Below are positions 1 through 5,929 of a stretch of 6,326 bases of DNA, piece by piece. Within the stretch, counting starts at the first letter, position 1. Each line of letters begins with the position of its first letter. Location: assembly GCA_016207985.1 (NCBI GenBank), contig JACQYX010000259.1:1-6326 (forward strand), given 5' to 3'. Source of the DNA: Ignavibacteriales bacterium. Its GTDB lineage: Bacteria > Bacteroidota > Ignavibacteria > UBA10030 > SZUA-254. The notes under the pieces are model-generated. The model was given only the letters and a program-made list of their open reading frames with translations. It was not told the DNA's origin and did not search any database. A program made the position numbers and the translations under genes.

Positions 1-340
1 CAAAGCAGGTCAAGTAAAACTTGGCCCTGATCATGAATTCATCCACCAATCAATCCCTGGATCTGACTGGTATAAGTTTGATGATACCAGACGGGAGAAA
101 TTTCATTCAGCAGTCATTCGATATTTTCCCGCACTTAAGTTAGAAGATTTATCGCCGGGGCAGGTTGGCGTTCGACCCAAACTTAAGGGCGCTGAGCATG
201 AAGTAAAAGATTTCATCATTCAAGAAGAAAGTAACAAAGGGCTGTCAGGATTAGTAAATTTAATCGGTATTGAATCCCCCGGTTTGACATGTGCGAGGGA
301 GATCGCTCGGATGGTGTTTCAAAAAATTGATGAGATTTGA
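1..340 (+). CDS. FAD-dependent oxidoreductase, L-2-hydroxyglutarate oxidase-like (C-terminal fragment)
   Basis: The reading frame is open from base 2 to a TGA at 338-340 and gives 112 residues; the N-terminus with the FAD-binding GxGxxG lies outside the window. The visible part has FDDTRREKF, then a GVRPKL segment, a DFII strand, and near the end GLVNLIGIESPGLT followed by an amphipathic helix. The pattern G-L-V-N-x-x-G-I-E-S-P-G-L-T is the C-terminal hallmark of the DAO-fold family that includes L-2-hydroxyglutarate oxidase/dehydrogenase (LhgO/L2HGDH) and glycerol-3-phosphate dehydrogenase relatives; this loop closes over the flavin. Known members oxidise 2-hydroxy acids with FAD and pass electrons to oxygen or the quinone pool. 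The fragment cannot fix the substrate, so I call the family and not the exact enzyme. It ends 89 nt before the next gene on the same strand, with no clear terminator between. Confidence 0.75.
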   Translation, partial: KAGQVKLGPDHEFIHQSIPGSDWYKFDDTRREKFHSAVIRYFPALKLEDLSPGQVGVRPKLKGAEHEVKDFIIQEESNKGLSGLVNLIGIESPGLTCAREIARMVFQKIDEI

Positions 341-378
341 TGAGGAATTACCTTCTTTGAAGGATTTCATGACCCTCT

Positions 379-407
379 TTGTTTTTCCCACCCTTTTTCT
401 CTATATT
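379..407 (+). promoter_or_regulatory. Candidate sigma-70-type promoter for the MNT/HEPN/GT2 run
   Basis: TTGTTT (379-384) and TATATT (402-407) are separated by 17 bp, within a pyrimidine-rich stretch between the oxidoreductase stop and the nucleotidyltransferase start. The predicted transcript would begin about 15 nt before the ATG, giving a very short leader without a Shine-Dalgarno sequence. AT-rich DNA yields such matches by chance, so this is weak. Confidence 0.25.
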
Positions 408-429
408 TTTACGATAATAATCCACATCT

Positions 430-762
430 ATGGAACATCTAAATCAAACAGAAAAACAACTCCTGAGCGAGTTAAAAGATTTACTGGTGCGGAATCTCGG
501 TTTGCGTCTAAATCGATTTATGCTTTTCGGATCGAAAGCACGCGGTGATTCAAGTGTCGATTCCGATTTGGATGTTGCTATCGTAGTGGATGGTTTAGAT
601 AGGAACTTGAAGAGAGAAATATTCGACTTGGTTGCCGATCTAGAGTTGAAATATCTTTATGTAATTTCATCCTTAGTATTATCGACAGAAGAATTCAATA
701 AACTTCTGGAGCGTGAGCGTAGGATTGCTTTAGATATCATCCGGGAAGGAGTTCAGCTTTGA
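430..762 (+). CDS. MNT-type minimal nucleotidyltransferase (antitoxin-like partner of the HEPN protein)
   Basis: This 110-residue protein is a minimal nucleotidyltransferase of the DNA polymerase beta superfamily. The signature GS-x10-DxD is exact: G34-S35, then D46 and D48, inside LFGSKARGDSSVDSDLDVA. These aspartates bind metal and NTP. The third acidic residue found in many active MNTs is not evident: the following strand reads YLYVISSLVLS (about 76-86), which I recall as usual for this subgroup. An in-frame TAA at 418-420 leaves ATG 430 as the only plausible start; no Shine-Dalgarno sequence precedes it. The stop overlaps the HEPN start, so the two are translationally coupled. In characterised MNT/HEPN pairs (MntA/HepT) the MNT protein neutralises the HEPN RNase by transferring AMP to it. 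That role here is inference; a DNA-repair or signalling NTase is less likely given the partner. Confidence 0.85.
   Translation: MEHLNQTEKQLLSELKDLLVRNLGLRLNRFMLFGSKARGDSSVDSDLDVAIVVDGLDRNLKREIFDLVADLELKYLYVISSLVLSTEEFNKLLERERRIALDIIREGVQL
743..750 (+). promoter_or_regulatory. Shine-Dalgarno site supporting the TTG start of the HEPN gene
   Basis: GGGAAGGA lies inside the last codons of the nucleotidyltransferase gene, 8 nt before the TTG at 759-761. It decides this otherwise weak start: there is no other start codon near the N-terminus of the HEPN frame. It is one of only two good Shine-Dalgarno sites in the window. Confidence 0.6.
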
Positions 763-1166
763 CAGAAGAAAATAAATATAGGAATATCCATGAAGAACTC
801 GATAGAGCCGCTACAGCTTTGGCGTCTGCTGATACTTTAATACAAAATGGTTATTATAATGATGCTGTTTCACGATTGTATTACTCATTATTTCATGCTG
901 TTAAAGCACTGTTGCTATCCGAAGGTTTAGAACCGAAAACTCACGAGGGTACATTAACATTATTTTCAAAATACTTTATAAAGACTAACGTCTTTACACC
1001 TCAAGATTCACACATCTTCTCGCGTTTGATGAAATATCGTGAAGAAGCGGATTATAATCCATCATATATATTCACGAGGAAAGACTGTGATGAGTGGCGG
1101 TATGATGTTGATAAACTCTCTAACATGATTAAGAGTTATCTTAAAGATAAAAAATATATTGAATAG
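759..1166 (+). CDS. HEPN-domain protein (PF05168-like, putative RNase toxin paired with MNT)
   Basis: A 135-residue, mostly alpha-helical HEPN protein. The helix SRLYYSLFHAVKALL carries R39 and H46 in an R-x6-H arrangement that matches the HEPN R-x4-6-H nuclease motif. Further family features are THEG at 61-64 and REEADYNP at 94-101. The length fits the single-domain family. Translation starts at TTG within the TTGA overlap with the upstream stop, 8 nt after GGGAAGGA. In studied HEPN/MNT modules this partner is a metal-independent RNase that dimerises across its R-x-H helices and is the toxin, inactivated by AMPylation by the MNT protein. Not every HEPN/MNT pair is toxic, so the RNase activity and toxin role are inferred from family and gene order. 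This is the PF05168 type with R-x6-H, not the DUF86 HepT type, so I give no hepT symbol. Confidence 0.85.
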   Translation: MTEENKYRNIHEELDRAATALASADTLIQNGYYNDAVSRLYYSLFHAVKALLLSEGLEPKTHEGTLTLFSKYFIKTNVFTPQDSHIFSRLMKYREEADYNPSYIFTRKDCDEWRYDVDKLSNMIKSYLKDKKYIE

Positions 1167-1177
1167 TATTCACTAAT

Positions 1178-2203
1178 ATGTCCTTGAATACAAGCGCAAC
1201 GTATAATCCTTTGATTTCAATTATTATCCCAGTTCGGAATGGTGAACTTACACTTTCGAGCTGCCTCAGTGCTATAAAAAAGTCGTACTATAAAAATTAT
1301 GAAATTATCGTTGTTGACGACCATTCGACTGATCGCACGGCTGAGATTGCACAGAAGTATAATTGTTTCATTCATCATATAGAGAATGGGAGTGGTGCAA
1401 ACAATGCACGGAATTATGGTGCAGCACGGGCAAATGGTGATATATTTGTGTTTGTCGACGCTGATATTGTAATAAAGCGAGAAACAATTCTTGAGATAGT
1501 CGAATCTCTGGAGGAAAATCACATCGATGCTGTTGTAGGAATTTATACAGCAAAGCATCGTCACGAGTCGTTTGTGAGCCAGTATAAAAATCTTTGGGTG
1601 CGGTATTCATATATTAAAAGTCCTCCGGCTATAGATTGGCTGTTCGGTTCAATCTCTGGAGTTAAGCGGAAGGCATTTGAAAAGTTAGGCGGATTTAACG
1701 TAGAGCTTCTTGCTAAGCACGCTCATGACGATATTGAATTAGGGAAACGTGCTGCCCAAGCTAAGCTGAATATCGAGTTAAACATGGATATTGAGGTCGA
1801 GCATCTCAAGAATTATACGCTTCTATCCTTCATAAAAAACGAATACCATCGAAGTGTGGGATTTGCAGAACTGGCTATGAAGTTCAGAGAAACAACACAA
1901 TCAGTGCGTCGGGGATTTGTGAATGTCTACCCGGCTTTTATCATATCCACAGTCTCTTCGATATTTATTATTGGATTTCTGCTTGCCGTGGTAATGGGAC
2001 TGCTTCCGAGTTTGTATGCTCTTGTAATCGTTGGACTGTACCTTATTCTGAATATTCGTTTTCTAAATTATTTAGAGCAAGTCCGAGGGCTGTTTGCGAT
2101 GATTGTGATGATCCCGTATCTCTTCCTCGATCATATCGTTTGCTTCGTCGGCAGCGTCATCGGTACTATTAAAGGTCTGATCAAATCGAATAAATCTCCC
2201 TGA
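1178..2203 (+). CDS. Family 2 glycosyltransferase with C-terminal membrane segments
   Basis: A 341-residue GT-A fold glycosyltransferase. The N-terminal strand PLISIIIPVRNGE (11-23) leads to IIVVDDHSTDRT (43-54), the nucleotide-binding edge of GT2 enzymes. The DxD metal site is D94-A-D96 in VFVDADI, and HAHDDIEL (181-188) is the likely acidic acceptor-side motif. After about residue 250 come hydrophobic stretches at about 253-276, 278-293 and 305-330, so the protein is probably anchored in the inner membrane with the catalytic domain in the cytoplasm. Such enzymes transfer a sugar from a nucleotide or lipid-phosphate donor in polysaccharide, glycolipid or glycoprotein synthesis; the sugar and acceptor cannot be read from the sequence. 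It starts 11 nt after the HEPN stop with no Shine-Dalgarno sequence and no room for a promoter, so it is likely cotranscribed with the MNT/HEPN pair. No other surface-polysaccharide genes are in view. Confidence 0.88.
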   Translation: MSLNTSATYNPLISIIIPVRNGELTLSSCLSAIKKSYYKNYEIIVVDDHSTDRTAEIAQKYNCFIHHIENGSGANNARNYGAARANGDIFVFVDADIVIKRETILEIVESLEENHIDAVVGIYTAKHRHESFVSQYKNLWVRYSYIKSPPAIDWLFGSISGVKRKAFEKLGGFNVELLAKHAHDDIELGKRAAQAKLNIELNMDIEVEHLKNYTLLSFIKNEYHRSVGFAELAMKFRETTQSVRRGFVNVYPAFIISTVSSIFIIGFLLAVVMGLLPSLYALVIVGLYLILNIRFLNYLEQVRGLFAMIVMIPYLFLDHIVCFVGSVIGTIKGLIKSNKSP

Positions 2204-2272
2204 TTCATTCATCTTCATCTATTGGCAATCTTTCCGTCTCTCCACGGTCTTTAATCTTGAGCTATTTCGGGT

Positions 2273-2301
2273 TTGCCTTTGAAGCGTCAATTTCTGATAT
2301 T
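2273..2301 (+). promoter_or_regulatory. Candidate promoter for queE
   Basis: TTGCCT (2273-2278) and GATATT (2296-2301) have a 17-bp spacer and lie just before the queE start, so a transcript from here would be almost leaderless. That agrees with the absence of a Shine-Dalgarno sequence. Each hexamer matches the consensus only in part. Confidence 0.25.
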
Positions 2302-2309
2302 TTATTGTC

Positions 2310-2948
2310 GTGTTAATGGTAAACGAAATATTTTTCAGCATCCAGGGTGAATCCACACAAGCCGGTCGTCCGTGCGTATTCGTCCGCCTCTCGTATTGTA
2401 ATCTACGCTGCTCTTATTGCGATACTACTTATGCGTTTACAGAAGGTCGGGAAATGTCGATTAATAGTATAATTGAAACTGTTCGTGTGTACAAGTGTAG
2501 ATTGGTCGAGATAACCGGAGGTGAGCCGTTATTTCAGATGGAAGTATATCCTTTAATGAAACAATTATGCGACGAAGGATTCGAGGTTTTATTAGAGACG
2601 AGCGGAAGTCTCGATATCAGTAATGTCGATCCACGTGTAAAACGGGTTGTCGATTTCAAATGTCCATCGAGTGGTATGGAGCGAAAAAATGTTTGGGAGA
2701 ATGTTCACAATTTAAAATCAGGTGACGAGGTGAAATTCGTCATTGGCGATCGGAAAGATTATGAATGGACGAAATCAGTTATTCAGAGAAATAATTTATC
2801 TAATCGATGTACTGTACTTATGGCTGCAGTGCTTGATGTGCTGGACCCTAAGAAATTAGTGAGCTGGATTCTCGAAGATAAATTGGTTGTCCGCTTTCAA
2901 TTACAAGTTCAGAAGTATATCTGGAAGCCTTGGACAAGAGGAGTTTGA
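2310..2948 (+). CDS. queE: 7-carboxy-7-deazaguanine synthase QueE (radical SAM)
   Basis: QueE converts 6-carboxy-5,6,7,8-tetrahydropterin to 7-carboxy-7-deazaguanine, using SAM and a [4Fe-4S] cluster, on the route to preQ0 and queuosine. The family start NEIFFSIQGES is followed by GRPCVFVRLSYCNLRCSYCD, whose cysteines C30, C34 and C37 form the CxxxCxxC cluster site. EITGGEPL (68-74) and LLETSGS (94-100) are the SAM-contacting motifs, and DFKCPSSGM (115-123) is also typical. Length (212) and the TRGV end are normal. The GTG at 2310 gives MLMVNEIF; an ATG at 2316 gives MVNEIF and is equally possible. Two usually conserved spots have drifted: the stretch normally like SPVF reads AAVL (about 172-175), and the H of the terminal QLHKY motif is Q201. 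Function is therefore likely but not certain. queC follows after 91 nt. Confidence 0.9.
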   Translation: MLMVNEIFFSIQGESTQAGRPCVFVRLSYCNLRCSYCDTTYAFTEGREMSINSIIETVRVYKCRLVEITGGEPLFQMEVYPLMKQLCDEGFEVLLETSGSLDISNVDPRVKRVVDFKCPSSGMERKNVWENVHNLKSGDEVKFVIGDRKDYEWTKSVIQRNNLSNRCTVLMAAVLDVLDPKKLVSWILEDKLVVRFQLQVQKYIWKPWTRGV

Positions 2949-3000
2949 TGTGATTGCGGATTTCGGATTTGAAGAAGCGATGAGGAAGATTGCTATCTAA

Positions 3001-3036
3001 CAAATTAACTAATAAATCATTTAACCAATTAACGAA
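3001..3036 (+). repeat. AT-rich degenerate TTAAC-containing direct repeat between queE and queC
   Basis: The 91-nt gap between queE and queC ends in an AT-rich stretch in which TTAAC recurs at 3005-3009, 3021-3025 and 3029-3033, the last copy ending 6 nt before the queC ATG. It follows a short GGATTTCGGATTT doublet near 2957-2970. No Shine-Dalgarno sequence or convincing promoter is seen. It may be a low-complexity spacer or a spaced protein-binding site; I cannot tell which. Confidence 0.35.
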
Positions 3037-3039
3037 CAC

Positions 3040-3633
3040 ATGTCAAAAGAACTTTCGATTGTCCTTGTCAGCGGTGGAATGGATAGTTGTGTAACGGCAG
3101 CGATTGCCGCTCAAGAATATGAAATGGCGTTTCTCCATATCAACTACGGGCAGCGGACAGAACGACGAGAACTGCAAGATTCAACGCTCGAAGTTCAGGA
3201 AGCTGATCTTAATAGAAAAGATATACCTACGTCGTATGTACCATTCCGTAATGCTAATATTCTATCGATCGCCGTAAGCTGGGGAGAGGTTCTCCGAGCT
3301 AAAAGAATATTCATTGGAGCAGTTGAAGAAGATTCCTCCGGTTATCCTGATTGTCGAAGTGAATTTTATAGTGCATTCAATAAAGTCATTAAGCTTGGGA
3401 CAAAACCAGATTCAGATCTAAAAATTGAAATCCCTATTATTCACTTAAAAAAATCTGAGATCGTAAAAAATGGTATTCAATTGAACGCTCCATTTCATCT
3501 TACATGGTCTTGTTACCAGCGTGAGGATGTTGCTTGTGGGGTGTGTGACAGTTGTGCCCTTCGTTTGCGAGGATTCCAGAAGGCAGGTTTTAGCGATCCT
3601 CTTCCTTATATTAAGAAACCTAACTATCATTGA
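3040..3633 (+). CDS. queC: 7-cyano-7-deazaguanine synthase QueC, apparently with an internal core deletion
   Basis: QueC uses ATP and ammonia to turn 7-carboxy-7-deazaguanine, the QueE product, into preQ0. The PP-loop SGGMDS is at 11-16 and NYGQRT at 35-40; [16 protein letters not shown] (66-81), [15 protein letters not shown] (92-106) and [18 protein letters not shown] (155-172) follow, the last with zinc ligands C158, C166, C169 and C172. The start at ATG 3040 gives the expected [13 protein letters not shown]. The protein has 197 residues; usual QueC proteins have about 220-230. The shortfall sits in one place: after RTERREL (39-45) the chain goes straight to a segment matching the part just before [10 protein letters not shown]. 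The intervening helix and strand (normally a YY/YGV...LVVD..L...GGSSLT region, about 30 residues) are missing without loss of frame. The enzyme may be inactive, or the gap may be an assembly error. There is no Shine-Dalgarno sequence; transcription is probably shared with queE. Confidence 0.88.
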   Translation: MSKELSIVLVSGGMDSCVTAAIAAQEYEMAFLHINYGQRTERRELQDSTLEVQEADLNRKDIPTSYVPFRNANILSIAVSWGEVLRAKRIFIGAVEEDSSGYPDCRSEFYSAFNKVIKLGTKPDSDLKIEIPIIHLKKSEIVKNGIQLNAPFHLTWSCYQREDVACGVCDSCALRLRGFQKAGFSDPLPYIKKPNYH

Positions 3634-3634
3634 A

Positions 3635-3677
3635 AAATAAGCGATTTTAGCCTATTTAAAAGGTTTTACTTTTTTTT
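3635..3677 (+). terminator. Weak intrinsic terminator after queC
   Basis: AAATAAGC (3635-3642) pairs with GCCTATTT (3650-3657) with one A-C mismatch and a 7-nt loop. A T-rich stretch follows, including TTTTTTT at 3671-3677. The stem is AT-rich and the T-run is 13 nt from the stem, so termination would be inefficient at best. Confidence 0.3.
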
Positions 3678-3690
3678 GACCAGGCAAAAT

Positions 3691-3711
3691 GTGGTGAAAA
3701 TGGACTACCAC
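3691..3711. promoter_or_regulatory. Small inverted repeat abutting the -35 of the T9SS-cargo promoter
   Basis: GTGGT (3691-3695) and ACCAC (3707-3711) form an inverted repeat around an 11-nt centre and end one base before the TTGACT -35 element. The position suits an operator or activator site, but 5-bp arms are short enough to be chance. Confidence 0.2.
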
Positions 3712-3739
3712 TTGACTTTAATTAAAATTTTTCTAAAAT
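3712..3739 (+). promoter_or_regulatory. Probable promoter of the T9SS-cargo gene
   Basis: TTGACT (3712-3717) is followed after 16 bp by TAAAAT (3734-3739), and a perfect TATAAT overlaps it at 3739-3744 but with a long 21-bp spacing. The region is strongly AT-rich and sits 30-60 nt before the start codon, upstream of a good Shine-Dalgarno sequence (AGGAGTT, 3761-3767). This is the best promoter candidate in the window. Confidence 0.5.
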
Positions 3740-3773
3740 ATAATCCGAACTTAACTTTATAGGAGTTACATTT

Positions 3774-5744
3774 ATGAATTTTTATCTACGGATTTTTGTC
3801 CTTAGCATTCTCTTGGTTGTCTGTGTGGTACTAGCGTACTCACAGGCTCCGCCCGCACCGGAGAATCTCACGGTCCAGAAAGGACTGTTAGGGGGTGCTA
3901 TATTAAATTGGGATACATCCAGTGGTGCTGTGGGTTATATTATTTATAAATCCATAGATGGCTCGCATTTTGGGCGAGCTGGTGCAACACATCGGCAAGG
4001 TTTTGTCGATTGGTGGGTTTTCCCCGATTTACTTTATCGATATTATGTAACAGCGTTCAGAATGGTTGGAATGACGATGGAGGAAAGTGGTCCGAGTGAT
4101 ACCGTTAAATTCGCAATCGGTCTTCATCATCCACCGTTACCCGGTCAAGGTGTAATCGGAGGGAAAATTGTGGACGACTCAACACAGGCTCCGCTAAAAG
4201 GTGCTGTTGTGCGATTTTTCAGTCCGGGGAAACTCTTTGCTGAAAAAACTCATACCGATTCTGGTGGGGTTTACTGGGCAGCATTGGATAGCGGTCGATA
4301 TCTCGTCAGAGCAGATAAGTTCGATTATTTTGGTGAGTGGTTCGACGATGTGTATCGTATCGAAAATGCACTCATCGTCGATCTTCACGCAGATTCTTTA
4401 GAAGTGGCTAACTTCGATTTACGTCATGTCCCTGTACCGGTTCCGGTTACTGTTAGTGGTAGAGTAACCGATACATTGACGGGCAATCCTTTACAAAACG
4501 CATTCGTTGCTTTTCTCCGACCGCATAGATGGATTAGAGAATTGCAGGTTGTAACGGGCTTATTCGGCGGTTTCATGAATGAATGCACTGATGTTTCCGG
4601 TCTCGGTAGATTATTCGGAGTTGTATGGGTGGGTCGAACAGATCAAGACGGATACTATACTGCACACCTAATCAAAGATCTGAAGTATATAGCGTTGGCA
4701 TTCAAACCGGGATATATTCCAGAATTCTACGATAACAAATACACTCCCTTCGGAGCCGATAGATTGCGTTTCTCTCAAGATACGAGCGGGATAGACTTTA
4801 AGTTGTTGAACAATCCTTTAGCGATTCATTCGATGTATGGATCGGTTGTTGATTCTGCCGGTATGGGAATCCCCTCCAATGTAATTGTGTTCCGAAAAAC
4901 GATTTATGGCAGGTTACCGGTTCGATTTGCAATGACAGATTCGCTGGGGAATTTTGAATGCCATTATCTTGTCAGTGGAATATTTTACATCAAAGCGTTC
5001 CCGATCGATGCTTATGCACCCGCATGGTTTAGTAAGATTGATTGTGGCGTAAGGAACTGGCGCTTTGCAGATACTCTCCAGGTTTCAGGTGATGTAGAAG
5101 GAATCGAGATCTGTGTTATGCCGGCACCACGGCTCGGCTTTGCCCGAATTGCCGGAAACATCGATAGCAATCCTGGTAACCTTTTCTTAGCGGCTCCGGA
5201 ACAAGGAGTTACGGCTTATGCAGTCTCAACTACAACCAATCAGATAATGGGTTATGATGTAACAGAAGATGACGGCACCTATGCCATTGAAAATTTACCT
5301 GAAGGAACTTACTCGATTGTCGTCGATAAAGAAGGATTTAATTCTGCATCCACACCGGTTGTTACCGTTGATGAGAGCAATAATTATGAAGTGTCGGATG
5401 CATCGTTGACGCTGGATCCCGAACCATCCTCGGTCGATGATGACAATAACTCATTGCCGTTGGTCTATAAGCTCTACCAAAATTATCCAAATCCGTTCAA
5501 TCCAACGACTCAGATTCAATTTGACTTACCAAAAGCGAGTCGGGTAACTTTGAAAATTTTCAATGTTATCGGACAACAGGTTGCTGTGCTAATTAATACA
5601 ATAATGGAACCAGGTACACATACCGCTCGTTGGAATGCAAAGGAAGCTGGTACAGGTATCTATTTCGTGAAGATTGTCGCGACACCGGTGAACGGAAATG
5701 GAACATCATTCAATCAGGTGAGGAAGATGATTTTAATGAAATAA
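3774..5744 (+). CDS. Exported multidomain beta-sandwich protein with T9SS type-A C-terminal sorting domain
   Basis: The 656-residue product begins with a Sec signal peptide (hydrophobic core about 7-21, likely cleavage after AYSQ, about residue 24). A fibronectin type III-like domain follows (about 27-115; PENLTVQKG, LNWDTSSGAVGYIIYKS). Four carboxypeptidase-regulatory-like units come next at about 127-217, 225-345, 352-450 and 458-548, each with a G-x-V-x-D opening strand and a D-x-x-G-x-Y/F turn such as TDQDGYY and TEDDGTY. After a DDDNN linker, residues 564-656 are the type-A sorting domain: YKLYQNYPNPFNP, LKIFNVIGQQV, GIYFVKI and a basic end. In known T9SS cargo this domain directs crossing of the outer membrane and is usually removed. 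No catalytic domain is visible, so adhesion, carbohydrate binding or a structural role is inferred only. AGGAGTT lies 6 nt before the ATG. It appears monocistronic, with its own promoter and terminator. Confidence 0.9.
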   Translation: MNFYLRIFVLSILLVVCVVLAYSQAPPAPENLTVQKGLLGGAILNWDTSSGAVGYIIYKSIDGSHFGRAGATHRQGFVDWWVFPDLLYRYYVTAFRMVGMTMEESGPSDTVKFAIGLHHPPLPGQGVIGGKIVDDSTQAPLKGAVVRFFSPGKLFAEKTHTDSGGVYWAALDSGRYLVRADKFDYFGEWFDDVYRIENALIVDLHADSLEVANFDLRHVPVPVPVTVSGRVTDTLTGNPLQNAFVAFLRPHRWIRELQVVTGLFGGFMNECTDVSGLGRLFGVVWVGRTDQDGYYTAHLIKDLKYIALAFKPGYIPEFYDNKYTPFGADRLRFSQDTSGIDFKLLNNPLAIHSMYGSVVDSAGMGIPSNVIVFRKTIYGRLPVRFAMTDSLGNFECHYLVSGIFYIKAFPIDAYAPAWFSKIDCGVRNWRFADTLQVSGDVEGIEICVMPAPRLGFARIAGNIDSNPGNLFLAAPEQGVTAYAVSTTTNQIMGYDVTEDDGTYAIENLPEGTYSIVVDKEGFNSASTPVVTVDESNNYEVSDASLTLDPEPSSVDDDNNSLPLVYKLYQNYPNPFNPTTQIQFDLPKASRVTLKIFNVIGQQVAVLINTIMEPGTHTARWNAKEAGTGIYFVKIVATPVNGNGTSFNQVRKMILMK

Positions 5745-5767
5745 GCATAAATTCAACAGCTTGAAAG

Positions 5768-5807
5768 AAATGCCCCGGTCGATATCTTCGGCTTGGGCAT
5801 TTTTTTT
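5768..5807 (+). terminator. Strong intrinsic terminator of the T9SS-cargo gene
   Basis: AAATGCCC (5768-5775) pairs perfectly with GGGCATTT (5795-5802). The loop contains the palindrome GATATC and a possible CCG/CGG inner pairing, and eight T run from 5800 to 5807. It begins 23 nt after the stop codon. Confidence 0.88.
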
Positions 5808-5884
5808 CTGAAATTTTCCGCAAGCAGAGATAAATGTAACAATATATATATAGATTCGGTTTTTGTGGATTAGGGTATTAAAAG
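5808..5884. other. Short AT-rich stretch between two terminators
   Basis: These 77 nt separate the two terminators and contain a TA-dinucleotide run near 5842-5851. No open frame of note and no RNA gene is recognised. A promoter here ending at the next hairpin could make a small RNA, but nothing beyond AT-richness supports one. Confidence 0.3.
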
Positions 5885-5925
5885 CAAGGAAGGTAATGGG
5901 GAGTGTTATCTTCCTTGTTTTTTTT
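5885..5925. terminator. Intrinsic terminator hairpin, probably bidirectional, at the 3' end of the DNA glycosylase gene
   Basis: CAAGGAAGGTAA (5885-5896) pairs with TTATCTTCCTTG (5906-5917), a 12-bp stem with one G-U pair and a 9-nt loop. On the + strand it is followed by eight T (5918-5925). On the - strand the hairpin lies 5 nt past the glycosylase stop and is followed by CTTTT, so it probably ends that gene and also backs up the + strand terminator. Confidence 0.75.
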
Positions 5926-5929
5926 GTTT

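Noticed and set aside
291..548. A + strand 85-residue open frame with a hydrophobic stretch
   Set aside because: It overlaps the end of the oxidoreductase and the start of the MNT gene in another frame; both of those have clear motifs.
1217..1610. Two - strand open frames of 80-115 residues inside the glycosyltransferase
   Set aside because: They are antisense shadows of a gene with a clear GT2 signature and have low-complexity, Cys/His-rich translations.
2204..2309. A preQ1 riboswitch upstream of queE
   Set aside because: I looked for the short C-rich-loop hairpin followed by an A-rich tail typical of preQ1-I aptamers and saw none. The 106-nt gap holds only a weak promoter candidate.
2950..3000. 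A 16-codon GTG-started frame just after queE
   Set aside because: It is too short, has no ribosome binding site and no recognisable match. QueE already ends in the usual TRGV, so this is unlikely to be a frameshifted queE end.
3739..3744. The perfect TATAAT as the sole -10 of the cargo gene promoter
   Set aside because: With TTGACT it gives a 21-bp spacer, too long for a standard sigma-70 promoter. TAAAAT at 3734-3739 with a 16-bp spacer fits better, though an upstream-independent start from TATAAT cannot be excluded.
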